This document shows positions 1 to 7,451 of a stretch of DNA of 64,000 nt, in pieces. Each line of letters opens with the position of its first letter. Positions within the stretch are counted from its first letter, which is position 1. This stretch comes from Acidobacteriota bacterium (GTDB lineage Bacteria > Acidobacteriota > Thermoanaerobaculia > Thermoanaerobaculales > Thermoanaerobaculaceae). A program made the position numbers and the translations under genes. Location: positions 1 to 64,000 of the forward strand of contig PKYI01000101.1 of NCBI GenBank assembly GCA_003133645.1. The letters are read 5' to 3'. The notes under the pieces are model-generated. The model saw nothing but the letters and a program-made list of their open reading frames with translations. It was not told the origin of the DNA and did no database searches.

Positions 1-443
1 CGCAGCAAGGCCCGGGCGCACGCCGCCGCCAGTTCGGGGCTGCCGGGCGCCGCAGCGCCGACCCGCTCGATCCGCGGCACCAGAGCCAACCCCTCCTCCA
101 GGCCGTTCGGGTCCGGGAGCCGCCCGAGTGCGGCGAGCGCCAGCACGTTCGGCGGGTGGGCGTGGACGAGGGCCCGCACGCCCGGACAGGCGCGATAGAC
201 GGCGAGGTGGGCCAGCACCTCGGTGGACGCCTCGGCCGGGGGCGCGTCCTCGAGCTCGCAGAGCACGAGGTCCGTCGCGGCGAGGCGCCCCTTGTCGGCG
301 CCGCGGGGGGTCAGGAGCAGGGCGCCGTCACCGATCCGACACGAGAGGTTTCCTTCGCGGCCGCGGATCAAACCGCGCCGCGACAGCGCGGCGCCGGCCG
401 CGACCAGCTCGGCCCGCCGCAACGCTTCGGTCCAGGTCGTCAT
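1..443 (-). CDS. Class II aldolase/adducin family protein (partial)
   Basis: The 3' end lies beyond the left edge of the window; 147 codons are visible. The ATG is at 443. The N-terminal half reads as a class II (zinc) aldolase of the fuculose-1-phosphate aldolase/AraD type: a GNLS segment at residues 31-34, typical of the substrate-phosphate loop, followed by a conserved TPRGADKG stretch, acidic residues around 71-75 where the catalytic Glu lies, and HAHPP at 94-98 carrying the first two metal-ligand histidines. The third ligand is outside the window. The family cleaves or epimerises sugar phosphates or acts as a sugar-acid decarboxylase; the substrate cannot be told here. It is 85 nt downstream of the TPR gene on the same strand, so it may be co-transcribed with it. 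Confidence 0.82.
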   Translation of the reverse strand, partial: MTTWTEALRRAELVAAGAALSRRGLIRGREGNLSCRIGDGALLLTPRGADKGRLAATDLVLCELEDAPPAEASTEVLAHLAVYRACPGVRALVHAHPPNVLALAALGRLPDPNGLEEGLALVPRIERVGAAAPGSPELAAACARALL

Positions 444-528
444 CGCCCCATCCCGGGCACCGCCGAGTCGGAGTCTACCGCCAAACGCCCGGCCGGCCGG
501 CGACGGGCGCCCGCCGCGGCGAGCGGCG

Positions 529-1158
529 TCACTTCGTCCTGCGGGCGATCTCGCCTTCCAGTCCGGCCAGGTCGGGGATGTTCGGGACCGTGCCCTTGAC
601 CTGTTTGAGCTTCTCGACTTCGCGCTTGGCGCCGGCCGGGTCGTTGAGGTCGAACAGCCGCACGACCGCGGCGTTGTAGCGCGACTGCCAGTGCTCCGGG
701 TGGAGGTCTGCCGCCCGGTCGAAGAGTTCGAGCGCCTTCTGCGGGTTCCCCGTTTCCTTGTAGCAGACGCCCAGGTCGGTCATCACGTCGGGCGAGTCGT
801 CCTTGATGGCGCGCGCCTTTTCGTAGTAGTCCTCGGCCTTGATGAAGTCGTTGAGGTCGTACTTCGTGTTGGCCATCTGGACCAGGTGGTCGTAGTTCTT
901 GGGGTCCTTGGCCAGCAGCCCCTCGAGCTCGTGCGCCTGTTCGAGCAGGCGGGGGTTCGCCGTGGCGGCCGTGCGGCCCCCTTCCGGCGGCTTCGCCGCC
1001 TCGCCGGAGAGCGGAGGCGCTCCGGGGACGCCGGCGTGCGGGTTTACAGCCGCCGACGGTCCGGGGGACGCCACGCGCTGGCCCTGGCCGGCCAGATAGC
1101 CGATGAAGAAACCGAGCAAAATGCCAACCACGGCAGTGACGACAGGGTTCTTCCACAT
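529..1158 (-). CDS. Membrane-anchored TPR protein
   Basis: This 209-residue protein starts at the ATG at 1158, preceded by a GGAGAG ribosome site; a longer reading from 1254 would overlap the upstream gene and place residues before an obvious N-terminal membrane anchor, so it is not used. Residues about 6-24 form one hydrophobic segment, followed by a Pro/Ala/Gly-rich linker and then a C-terminal region (about 60-180) built of tetratricopeptide helices with the usual spacing of small and aromatic residues (DVMTDLGVCYKETGNPQKAL). TPR domains mediate protein-protein contacts; the anchored arrangement suggests a periplasmic or cytoplasmic-face scaffold of the CcmH/NrfG kind. The partner is unknown. 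It is 20 nt downstream of the secreted protein gene at 1179-1907, so the two are probably one operon. Confidence 0.85.
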   Translation of the reverse strand: MWKNPVVTAVVGILLGFFIGYLAGQGQRVASPGPSAAVNPHAGVPGAPPLSGEAAKPPEGGRTAATANPRLLEQAHELEGLLAKDPKNYDHLVQMANTKYDLNDFIKAEDYYEKARAIKDDSPDVMTDLGVCYKETGNPQKALELFDRAADLHPEHWQSRYNAAVVRLFDLNDPAGAKREVEKLKQVKGTVPNIPDLAGLEGEIARRTK

Positions 1159-1178
1159 CTGTCTCTCCAGACTCTCGA

Positions 1179-1907
1179 TCAGGGATGCGCTTCGCGCCGT
1201 GCGACCCACGTGCCCGAGCCCGGCATGCCGGCGGCGAGGTTCGTCGCTTCCCAAGTCCCTTCGAGCTGCTTTTCATTCCCGCGCGCGACAAGCCGCCCGG
1301 TGTAGACGGCGACGAAGCCCTGCTGGGTGTCGATCCGCTCGAGGCGCACGTCGCCGCCGACGAGGGTCCCCCGCAGCGAGCCCCTCCACCCTCCCGAGAT
1401 CTGGTAGACCCCGGTCACGAGCGTCCCGTCGAGGCGGAGGTCGAACACGCCCGTGAAGCCGCCCGGCTCGATTGCGACCGACCAGCGGCCCGACAGCTCA
1501 TCGCCCACCGCCTGCGCGGCCTCCTCGATGCGCCGGATCTCGGCCTGGACCTGCTCGAGGTAAGCCCTCCGGGCGCCGATCGTGGCGCGGAGCTGGGACG
1601 CAGCGCCGAGAAGGGTCGTGACCTCGGACTCGGCGTGGCGGAGATCGGAGGATCGCGCCGTGAACCCACCGAGGTCCTCGCCGTCCTTCTGGGCGCGCAG
1701 GAGGTCGTCGCCGAGACGGACCAGGCGGTCGCAGGCGCCGCGGATCTGGTCCTGGACCCGTTCCAGCGTGGCGAGGTCGGCCGCCATAAGGCGCTTCTCG
1801 ATGTCCCGCTGCGTCTTGAAGACCTCCAGAACGCCTTCGTGGCTCTGCGCGACCGCCCATCCGCCCACCAGGAACGCCGCCGCCGCCAGTGCCGTGACTC
1901 GTCTCAT
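1179..1907 (-). CDS. Secreted coiled-coil protein of unknown function
   Basis: The 242-residue product has a clear signal peptide (residues 1-20, ending AVAQS). Residues about 25-135 are rich in charged and Leu/Ala heptads and likely form a coiled coil. Residues about 140-240 contain short beta-strand-like repeats with Gly turns (SGRWSVAIEPGGFTGVFDLRL, LVTGVYQISGGWRGSL) resembling the small beta-barrel of secreted lipocalin-like or DUF-type domains. I do not recognise the family. It is first in a minus-strand series with the TPR protein. The export signal is solid and the function open. Confidence 0.75.
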   Translation of the reverse strand: MRRVTALAAAAFLVGGWAVAQSHEGVLEVFKTQRDIEKRLMAADLATLERVQDQIRGACDRLVRLGDDLLRAQKDGEDLGGFTARSSDLRHAESEVTTLLGAASQLRATIGARRAYLEQVQAEIRRIEEAAQAVGDELSGRWSVAIEPGGFTGVFDLRLDGTLVTGVYQISGGWRGSLRGTLVGGDVRLERIDTQQGFVAVYTGRLVARGNEKQLEGTWEATNLAAGMPGSGTWVARREAHP

Positions 1908-1980
1908 GGTCTCGTCTCCCGCACCGTGGCGGCAACACTAGCACAGACCCGGCGAGCCCGGCATTGGCTAGAATGCCGGC

Positions 1981-2367
1981 ATGACGATCTCTGAGACTCG
2001 ACAACCTGCAATTCGCGTCATGCTCCACCCCCGCGACACCAGCCCCAACGGCACGATCTTCGGTGGCGTGATCCTTTCGTACATCGACCAGGCGGGGGCG
2101 ATCGAGGCACGCCTGCACGGGGCCGACAGAGTGGTGACCGTGGCAATGGAGAAGGTCGTCTTCCACGCCCCCGTCCATGTCGGTGACCTGGCCTCGTTCT
2201 ACGGCGAGCTCGTGCGGGTGGGGCGCACCTCGATCACGGTGAAGATCGTGGTCGAGGTGGCGCCGGCCCGCGAACGCTCGGCGACGACGAGGGTCACCGA
2301 GGCCGAGATCACCTACGTCAACGTGGATGAGACCGGCGTCCCCACCCCGATCCCGCGAACGAGTTAG
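1981..2367 (+). CDS. Acyl-CoA thioesterase, YciA-like hotdog protein
   Basis: This 128-residue single hotdog-fold protein matches the YciA/acyl-CoA hydrolase group in length and order: an N-terminal LHPRDTSPNGTIFGG segment containing the catalytic Asn/Asp region, the central helix after GGVILSYIDQAG, and the strand VVFHAPVHVGDLASFYGELVRVGRTS. Such enzymes hydrolyse acyl-CoA to free acid and CoA in the cytoplasm and are often hexameric. It starts at an ATG 73 nt from the divergent secreted protein gene, so the two share an upstream region. The exact acyl chain preference cannot be told from sequence. Confidence 0.9.
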   Translation: MTISETRQPAIRVMLHPRDTSPNGTIFGGVILSYIDQAGAIEARLHGADRVVTVAMEKVVFHAPVHVGDLASFYGELVRVGRTSITVKIVVEVAPARERSATTRVTEAEITYVNVDETGVPTPIPRTS

Positions 2368-2448
2368 CCCTTCCGCATTCGGACCGGCCTCGGGAGCGCC
2401 GGCGCCCATGCCTGGTGACCTTGCGCCGCGGCAGGCATACAATGGGGC

Positions 2449-2961
2449 GTGACCTGGGAGTTCTGCTACGTCGCGGTCTTCATCGTGGGCTTGGCCCTGG
2501 CCGCAGTCACCAGGCTGATCAACGATCTCCGTTCCCTCGCCCGGCACCACCTCGTCGTCCCCCATCCCGACCTGCACCGCCCGTTCCTCGCGTTGCTCGG
2601 TCGCCGGCTCGCGATCGGCCTGGTGCTCTTCGGCCTGGTCGGCCTGGTCATCACCGCTCAACGGCACGCCGAAGCCCGGACCACTCTTCTGCTCGCCATC
2701 GCCGCCGGGATCGCCGGCATCTTCGCAGCGCTCCTGATGATGCGCCGCCCCTGCGCCATTGCGCTCGACAGCGAACGGGCCACGGTCGTCCGTGATATCC
2801 AGCCGGGAGCGTACGGGCAGGTCAGGATTGAGAAGAACGGGGTCACGGTCTTGATGGCGGCCCAGAGCGTGGACGCCGGCGTCATCCCTGCCGGCGCCGA
2901 TGTGGAAGTCGTCGACTGCAGCCGTTCGGTCCTGACGGTGCGGTTGCGCTCCGAGGCATGA
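2449..2961 (+). CDS. Membrane protein with NfeD-like C-terminal domain
   Basis: The 170-residue protein starts at GTG 2449; an ATG 7 nt upstream is out of frame. It has one hydrophobic segment at residues about 5-22, a basic loop, and two more at about 54-72 and 78-96. The C-terminal 60 residues have the pattern of an NfeD-type OB fold: GQVRIEKNGVTVLMAAQS followed by IPAGADVEVVD and LTVRL. NfeD proteins work with stomatin-like or ClpP-like membrane proteases in membrane quality control, but neither partner is adjacent. The stop overlaps the maf start (ATGA), so the two are translationally coupled. Family assignment rests on pattern only. Confidence 0.7.
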   Translation: MTWEFCYVAVFIVGLALAAVTRLINDLRSLARHHLVVPHPDLHRPFLALLGRRLAIGLVLFGLVGLVITAQRHAEARTTLLLAIAAGIAGIFAALLMMRRPCAIALDSERATVVRDIQPGAYGQVRIEKNGVTVLMAAQSVDAGVIPAGADVEVVDCSRSVLTVRLRSEA

Positions 2962-3599
2962 GCGGCGCCACCGCGCTGGTGCTCGCCTCGGGATCGCCGC
3001 GGCGGCGCGAATTGCTGTCGCGGCTGGGCCTCGAGCTGGCGGTGGCGGCCCAGGACGTGGACGAAAGTCCGGTTGCAGGCGAGACCCCCGGCGCCCACGC
3101 CATGCGCGTCGCGCGGCTGAAAGCGCGGGCCGCCATCGCGCACCACCCCGACCGGCCGGTGCTGGCGGCCGACACCGTCGTGGCTCTCGGCCAACGGATC
3201 CTCGGCAAGCCTCGCGACCGCGCGGCCGCGGCCGCGATGCTCCGCGACCTCGCGGGCAAGACCCACACCGTCCTGACCGCACTCGTGCTGCTCTGGAACG
3301 GGCAAGAGGCTGCTCACCTCGAGCAGGCTCGCGTCACGATGGTGCCGTTTCGCCGCGAACTCTGGCGTTGGTACGCCGGCACCGGCGAGGGCGACGACAA
3401 GGCGGGCGCCTACGCGGTGCAGGGCCAGGGCGCGCTGCTGGTGGAGCGGGTGGAGGGCAACGTCCAGGCCGTCGTCGGCCTCCCCCTCGCCGCTCTCCCC
3501 GACCTGTTCGCGCGCGTCAACCTGGTCCTCGTCGCCTCCGGCGCCGGACTCGCGCTCATGTCGCCCGGCGTTGCGCCTCGCCAAGCTCCGACAGGCTGA
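2958..3599 (+). CDS. maf: Maf family nucleoside triphosphate pyrophosphatase
   Basis: The N-terminus LASGSPRRRELLSRLGL is the hallmark Maf nucleotide-binding loop; a catalytic AADTVVALG segment with the conserved Asp and a downstream GKP follow, and the late YAVQGQGALLVERVEGN block completes the family signature. Maf proteins hydrolyse dTTP/UTP or modified nucleotides to the monophosphate, acting as house-cleaning enzymes and influencing septation. At 213 residues it is about 15 residues longer than most members, with a nonconserved tail. It is translationally coupled to the NfeD-like gene through an ATGA overlap. Confidence 0.93.
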   Translation: MSGATALVLASGSPRRRELLSRLGLELAVAAQDVDESPVAGETPGAHAMRVARLKARAAIAHHPDRPVLAADTVVALGQRILGKPRDRAAAAAMLRDLAGKTHTVLTALVLLWNGQEAAHLEQARVTMVPFRRELWRWYAGTGEGDDKAGAYAVQGQGALLVERVEGNVQAVVGLPLAALPDLFARVNLVLVASGAGLALMSPGVAPRQAPTG

Positions 3600-3708
3600 A
3601 GCTCGCGAAGATGTGGTGAGAATCAGGATCGGGCTGGAGCCCGTGACGATCAGGTAGGAGCGCGTCGCCGGCGATTCCTCCTCCCGCTCGTTCCCCTGGA
3701 GCCCGTCT

Positions 3709-4194
3709 TCAGGAGGCCGCACGCCTCCGCTCGAGGTCGAGCAGCTCCTGCTTCATCGCCACGCCGGCGGCGAAGCCGGTCAACGCGCCGTTGCCGCCGA
3801 CGATGCGATGGCACGGCACCAGGATCGGGACGGGGTTGGCGCGGCACGCGGTGCCGACGGCCCGTGCGGCCCGTGGCTTGCCCAGCTCCGTGGCGATCTG
3901 CCCGTACGTCCGTGTCTGGCCGTAGGGAATGGCGGCCAACCGGTTCCAGACCGCCTGTTGGAACGGCGTTCCTTCGAGCACAACGGTTACAGAGAACTTC
4001 TGCAGCCCGCCATCGAGGTATGCGAGGATCTCGGCCTTCGCGGCGCGCGCGAACTCCAGAGCCGCCCCGTCCCCGACCTCGCGCTGCTTACCGCGCGCAC
4101 CGAGGCGCACGCGGGTGATCCCAGCGTCCGCGGACTCGACCTCGACGAGCCCGAGTGGAGATGAGAAGCAAACCGTCGCGGCGTGACGCGCCAT
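3709..4194 (-). CDS. ogt: Methylated-DNA--protein-cysteine methyltransferase
   Basis: The 161-residue protein holds the full O6-alkylguanine-DNA alkyltransferase core: a TPFQQAVWNRL helix, the YGQTRTYGQIA helix-turn-helix with the arginine finger (PRAARAVGTACRANP), and the catalytic PCHR with its acceptor cysteine near residue 129. It repairs O6-methylguanine by irreversible transfer of the alkyl group to that cysteine. The start at 4194 follows a GGGGGCAGG stretch; the same frame stays open upstream but that part carries no homology. It is transcribed away from the cus operon, so 4195-4341 contains promoters for both sides. Confidence 0.94.
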   Translation of the reverse strand: MARHAATVCFSSPLGLVEVESADAGITRVRLGARGKQREVGDGAALEFARAAKAEILAYLDGGLQKFSVTVVLEGTPFQQAVWNRLAAIPYGQTRTYGQIATELGKPRAARAVGTACRANPVPILVPCHRIVGGNGALTGFAAGVAMKQELLDLERRRAAS

Positions 4195-4306
4195 CCTGCC
4201 CCCCGATTTGCTGGGAATTCTAGCACCGCCGCGCAACCCAGTTCGCCACGACCCATACCCCGCAACAAATGGAGCCCGGCAAGTCACCGCAGTCACCGCC
4301 GCCGAC

Positions 4307-4335
4307 TTGACAGCGGCGGAGCCGCGCAGTAGTTT
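4307..4335 (+). promoter_or_regulatory. Sigma70-type promoter for the cus cluster
   Basis: TTGACA at 4307-4312 is followed after exactly 17 nt by TAGTTT at 4330-4335. The spacer carries the dyad GCGGC-GGA-GCCGC, a possible repressor site. The predicted transcription start falls at about 4341-4343, on top of the GTG at 4342, which would make the message leaderless. Confidence 0.6.
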
Positions 4336-4341
4336 CGGGCG

Positions 4342-4674
4342 GTGCGCGGTCCGGTGGCTCTGGTGCTGGTGGGGTGGTTCGCGGTGGTGACGCCGTGCGC
4401 CGCGCTGGCGCAGTGCGCCTCGCCCGCCCCTTTGCGCTCCTGCTGCGGCAAGGCGCAGGCGAGCTGCTGTTGCGGTGGCGGGGAACACCGTGTGCCGGCT
4501 CCGGCACCTGGAGTTCCCGCGCCCAGAGTCGCGCCCGACCATGCCGCAGAGCTGCCGGCCTCCGGCAACGGACTCGTGACGGCGGCGCTGGCTTGCAAGA
4601 TCGAAGTCGCCCTCGTCTTCTCCTCGCCGATCGCCGCACCCACCTACCTCAGCGCCTGCTCGTTCCGCTGCTAG
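4342..4674 (+). CDS. Small Cys-rich secreted protein heading the cus operon
   Basis: The 110-residue product begins with a signal peptide (residues about 1-23, ending ALAQ). The mature part has a dense cysteine cluster near residues 33-45 (SCCGKAQASCCCGGG) followed by a Pro/Ala-rich stretch and two more cysteines at the end (SACSFRC). No catalytic domain is recognisable. Small Cys/His-rich secreted proteins are common at the head of heavy-metal RND operons, where they may bind or buffer the metal; that role is inferred from position. The GTG lies 7 nt downstream of a -10 box, so translation may be leaderless; in-frame GTGs a few codons downstream are alternatives. Confidence 0.65.
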   Translation: MRGPVALVLVGWFAVVTPCAALAQCASPAPLRSCCGKAQASCCCGGGEHRVPAPAPGVPAPRVAPDHAAELPASGNGLVTAALACKIEVALVFSSPIAAPTYLSACSFRC

Positions 4675-4749
4675 CAACGCCTTCCGGGAGACGTGTGTCC
4701 GCACTCTTGCGGGCGTAGTCTAGTTGTCGCAAAAACCCTGGAGGACGTC

Positions 4750-6039
4750 GTGAAGAAGCTTTCCTTTGCTGTGTCGTTCTGCATGATCTCTTTGCTATGC
4801 CAGAGCGCCCGGGCCGGAGCCCCGCCCGCGCCTTCACCCGGTGTGAGCGGCGGCGCGGTGCCGGCGCCGCCGGTCGAGGAGCTGGTCGCCGAAGCGCTGG
4901 CCCGCACGCCTTCACTCGCCGCGATGCGCGCTCGCCTCGCGGCCGCGCGCGAATTGATCGCTCCTGCCGGCGCGCTCCCCGACCCCATGGTCGAGATCGT
5001 GCTGCAGGACATGAGCTTTCCCAAGTGGACGGTCGGCAGCGACCAGATGTCGATGATCGGCCCCGAGGTGCGCCAGGACCTGCCCTGGCCCGGCAAGCGC
5101 GAGGCCCGGCGCGCGGTGGCCCGCGCCGCCGTAGCTTCGCGCGGTGCCGACGTGGAGCAGCTCAGACGCCAGGTCGCCATGCAGGTGCGCACGCTCTACG
5201 CCCGTGTCTTCGCCCTCGATCGCGAGCGGGCGTACCTCGACGCGGCGCGCGAGATGCTCGACATGCTGGCCGCCACCGCGGCGAGCCGGTACTCGGCGGG
5301 CGAAGACAACCAGGAGCCGGTGCTCAAAGCCCAACTCGAGGCGTCCCGCCTCGGCGAGCGGACCGACGACCTGGCCGCCGAGCGGGCCACGCTCGTCGCG
5401 GCGCTCGACCGCCTGCTCGACCGCGACGGGAGCGAGCCTCTCGGCGAGGTGGCGTCGCTGCCTTCCGTGGCGCCTCCCGCGCCCCCATGGGATGAACTGG
5501 CCTTTGCGCGCTCCCCCGAGGTTGCCGTCCGCCAAGCGGAGGTGGCGGCAGCCGAGCGGCGCGCCGCGGTCGCGCGCCTCGACCTCAAGCCCGACCTGAC
5601 CACGGGCGCCGCGGTCGGCCTCAGAGGGGGCTTCGACCCCTCGGTGACGTTGCGCTTCGGTATGACGCTGCCGGTGTGGCGCAAGGAGAAGCAGGCGCCG
5701 CTGGCCCGTGCCGCAGACCTGGAGACCGAAGCCGCCCGCGCCGACCTGGCCGACGCCAAGGCCCAGGCCCGCGCCGAGGCGGCCCGCGTTGCCGCCGAAT
5801 GGGACCGGGCCGGCCGCCAGGTCGAGCGCTACCGGCAGGCGATCGTGCCACAGTCCTCCGCCACCGTGGACGCCGCCCGCGCCGCCTACCTTACCGGCAG
5901 GGGCGACTTTCTCACCGTGGTCGACGACTTCAACCGCTGGCTGGACGCACGCGTCCAGCTCGCTTCCCGCGAGGCGGACATGTACTCGGCCTGGGCCCAG
6001 TTCCAAGTCCTCGCCGGCAGCACCGAGAAGGAGAACTGA
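4750..6039 (+). CDS. cusC: Outer membrane efflux protein, CusC/CzcC type
   Basis: Chosen from GTG 4750, preceded by GGAGG and followed directly by a signal peptide (VKKLSFAVSFCMISLLCQSARA); the frame is open 19 codons further upstream but those residues would block the signal. The 429-residue protein has the TolC-family architecture of two homologous halves, each with long coiled helices rich in Ala/Arg/Glu, and FGMTLPVWRKEKQAPLARA near the second beta segment. It would form the trimeric outer-membrane duct of the CusCBA heavy-metal exporter. cusB starts 2 nt after its stop. Confidence 0.9.
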   Translation: MKKLSFAVSFCMISLLCQSARAGAPPAPSPGVSGGAVPAPPVEELVAEALARTPSLAAMRARLAAARELIAPAGALPDPMVEIVLQDMSFPKWTVGSDQMSMIGPEVRQDLPWPGKREARRAVARAAVASRGADVEQLRRQVAMQVRTLYARVFALDRERAYLDAAREMLDMLAATAASRYSAGEDNQEPVLKAQLEASRLGERTDDLAAERATLVAALDRLLDRDGSEPLGEVASLPSVAPPAPPWDELAFARSPEVAVRQAEVAAAERRAAVARLDLKPDLTTGAAVGLRGGFDPSVTLRFGMTLPVWRKEKQAPLARAADLETEAARADLADAKAQARAEAARVAAEWDRAGRQVERYRQAIVPQSSATVDAARAAYLTGRGDFLTVVDDFNRWLDARVQLASREADMYSAWAQFQVLAGSTEKEN

Positions 6040-6041
6040 AC

Positions 6042-7451
6042 ATGCAATCCTCACGCTCGCTTCGCTGGATGGCCGTGCCAGCCGCGTTGGTCGTTGTCCT
6101 CGTTCTGCTCGTCACTGCCTGCGGCGGAGGCGCTCAGACCTCGGCTCCGCCCGAGCGCAAGGTCCTCTTCTACCGGAACCCGATGAACCCCAAGATCACC
6201 TCGCCCGTGCCCGCCAAGGACGAGATGGGCATGGACTACGTCCCGGTCTACGCCGACGAGGCAGCTCCCCAGAGCGGGACCGAAAGCAGAAAGGTCCTCT
6301 TCTACCGCAACCCGATGAACCCGAACGTCACCTCGCCGGTGCCGGCCAAGGACGAGATGGGCATGGACTACGTCCCGGTCTACGCTGGCGAGGGCGCGGC
6401 CCAGGGTCCGGGAGTGCCTGGCCTTGCGGCCGTGCAGGTGAGCCCCGAAGGCCTGAGGCTCGCTGGGGTGCAGGTGGCGCCCGCCGTCCGCGAGCGGCTC
6501 GCGCGCACGATCCGCACGGTCGGGACGGTGATCGCCGACGAGACCCGCATCCGGCACTTCCATACGCGGGTGACGGGGTGGGTCGAAAAGCTCTTTGTCA
6601 ACTTCACGGGGCAGTACGTGCGGGAGGGGCAGCCGGTGCTGTCGCTCTACTCGCCGCAGCTGCTCGCGAGTCAGGAGGAGTACCTGCAAGCCCGCGCGAC
6701 CGCAGCCCGTTTCGCTTCGTCCGACCTTCCAGAGGTCCGCAAGGGGGGCGAGGACCTGGTCGCAGCGGCGCGCCGGCGCCTGCAACTCCTCGACGTCCCG
6801 GACGACCTCATCGCCGAGATCGAGCGCACCGGCAAGTCCCGGCGCGACATCACCCTCATGGCGCACGGCTCCGGGTATGTGACGGCCAAGGGCATCTACG
6901 AGGGCCAGCAGGTTGACCCCTCGATGATGGACCTCTTCACCATCACCGACCTCTCGACGGTGTGGGTCGAGGGGGAGTTCTACGAGTACGAAGCCCGCGC
7001 CGTGCACCTGGGCGAGGACGCGGTGGTCACGCTCCCGTACGACCCGGGCACGCGCCTCACCGGTCGCGTGCGCTACATCGACCCCACACTCAATCCCCAA
7101 AGCCGCACCCTGCGGGTACGGTTCGCGTTCGCCAACCCTAGCCTGGCGCTCAAGCCCGGCATGTTCGCCAACGTCGAACTCGCGGTGGACGGCCACGATG
7201 GGGTCGTGATCCCCGACTCCGCGGTGATCGACACCGGCCTGCGAAAGATCGTGTTCGTGAGCCTCGGCGGCGGCCGGTTCGCGCCACGCGAGGTCACGCT
7301 CGGCGTGCGGGGCAACGGCAAGGCCGAGGTCCTCGCCGGCGTGGCGGCCGGCGAGCAGGTGGTCGTCCGAGCGAACTTCCTCCTCGACTCCGAGTCGCAG
7401 CTCCGCGCCGCGATCGCCGGCGTTGGCGGCGCCGCCGGAGGCCCGCGATGA
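6042..7451 (+). CDS. cusB: Periplasmic adaptor, CusB type, with duplicated metal-binding motif
   Basis: The 469-residue protein is a probable lipoprotein: an N-terminal hydrophobic stretch ends in LVTAC, with lipid Cys at 27. Residues 40-70 and 84-114 are two near-identical copies of a heavy-metal-binding motif (YRNPMNP...SPVPAKDEMGMDYVPVY) in which methionines replace the usual cysteines, suiting Cu(I)/Ag(I). A standard membrane-fusion body follows: beta-barrel, lipoyl half-motifs (GWVEKLFVNFTGQYVREGQPV) and helical hairpin. It bridges CusA and CusC and may hand metal to the pump. It overlaps cusA by 4 nt. Confidence 0.92.
   Translation: MQSSRSLRWMAVPAALVVVLVLLVTACGGGAQTSAPPERKVLFYRNPMNPKITSPVPAKDEMGMDYVPVYADEAAPQSGTESRKVLFYRNPMNPNVTSPVPAKDEMGMDYVPVYAGEGAAQGPGVPGLAAVQVSPEGLRLAGVQVAPAVRERLARTIRTVGTVIADETRIRHFHTRVTGWVEKLFVNFTGQYVREGQPVLSLYSPQLLASQEEYLQARATAARFASSDLPEVRKGGEDLVAAARRRLQLLDVPDDLIAEIERTGKSRRDITLMAHGSGYVTAKGIYEGQQVDPSMMDLFTITDLSTVWVEGEFYEYEARAVHLGEDAVVTLPYDPGTRLTGRVRYIDPTLNPQSRTLRVRFAFANPSLALKPGMFANVELAVDGHDGVVIPDSAVIDTGLRKIVFVSLGGGRFAPREVTLGVRGNGKAEVLAGVAAGEQVVVRANFLLDSESQLRAAIAGVGGAAGGPR
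6159..6383 (+). repeat. Tandem intragenic duplication in cusB
   Basis: Two copies of about 93 bp (6159-6251 and 6291-6383) encode the same 31-residue Met-rich motif with three residue differences (PK/PN, I/V and the last flank). The nucleotide identity is high enough to suggest recent duplication or gene conversion. Confidence 0.85.

Noticed and set aside
3630..3643. CGGGC/GCCCG hairpin after maf
   Set aside because: Five base pairs with no U-run, expected by chance in this composition.
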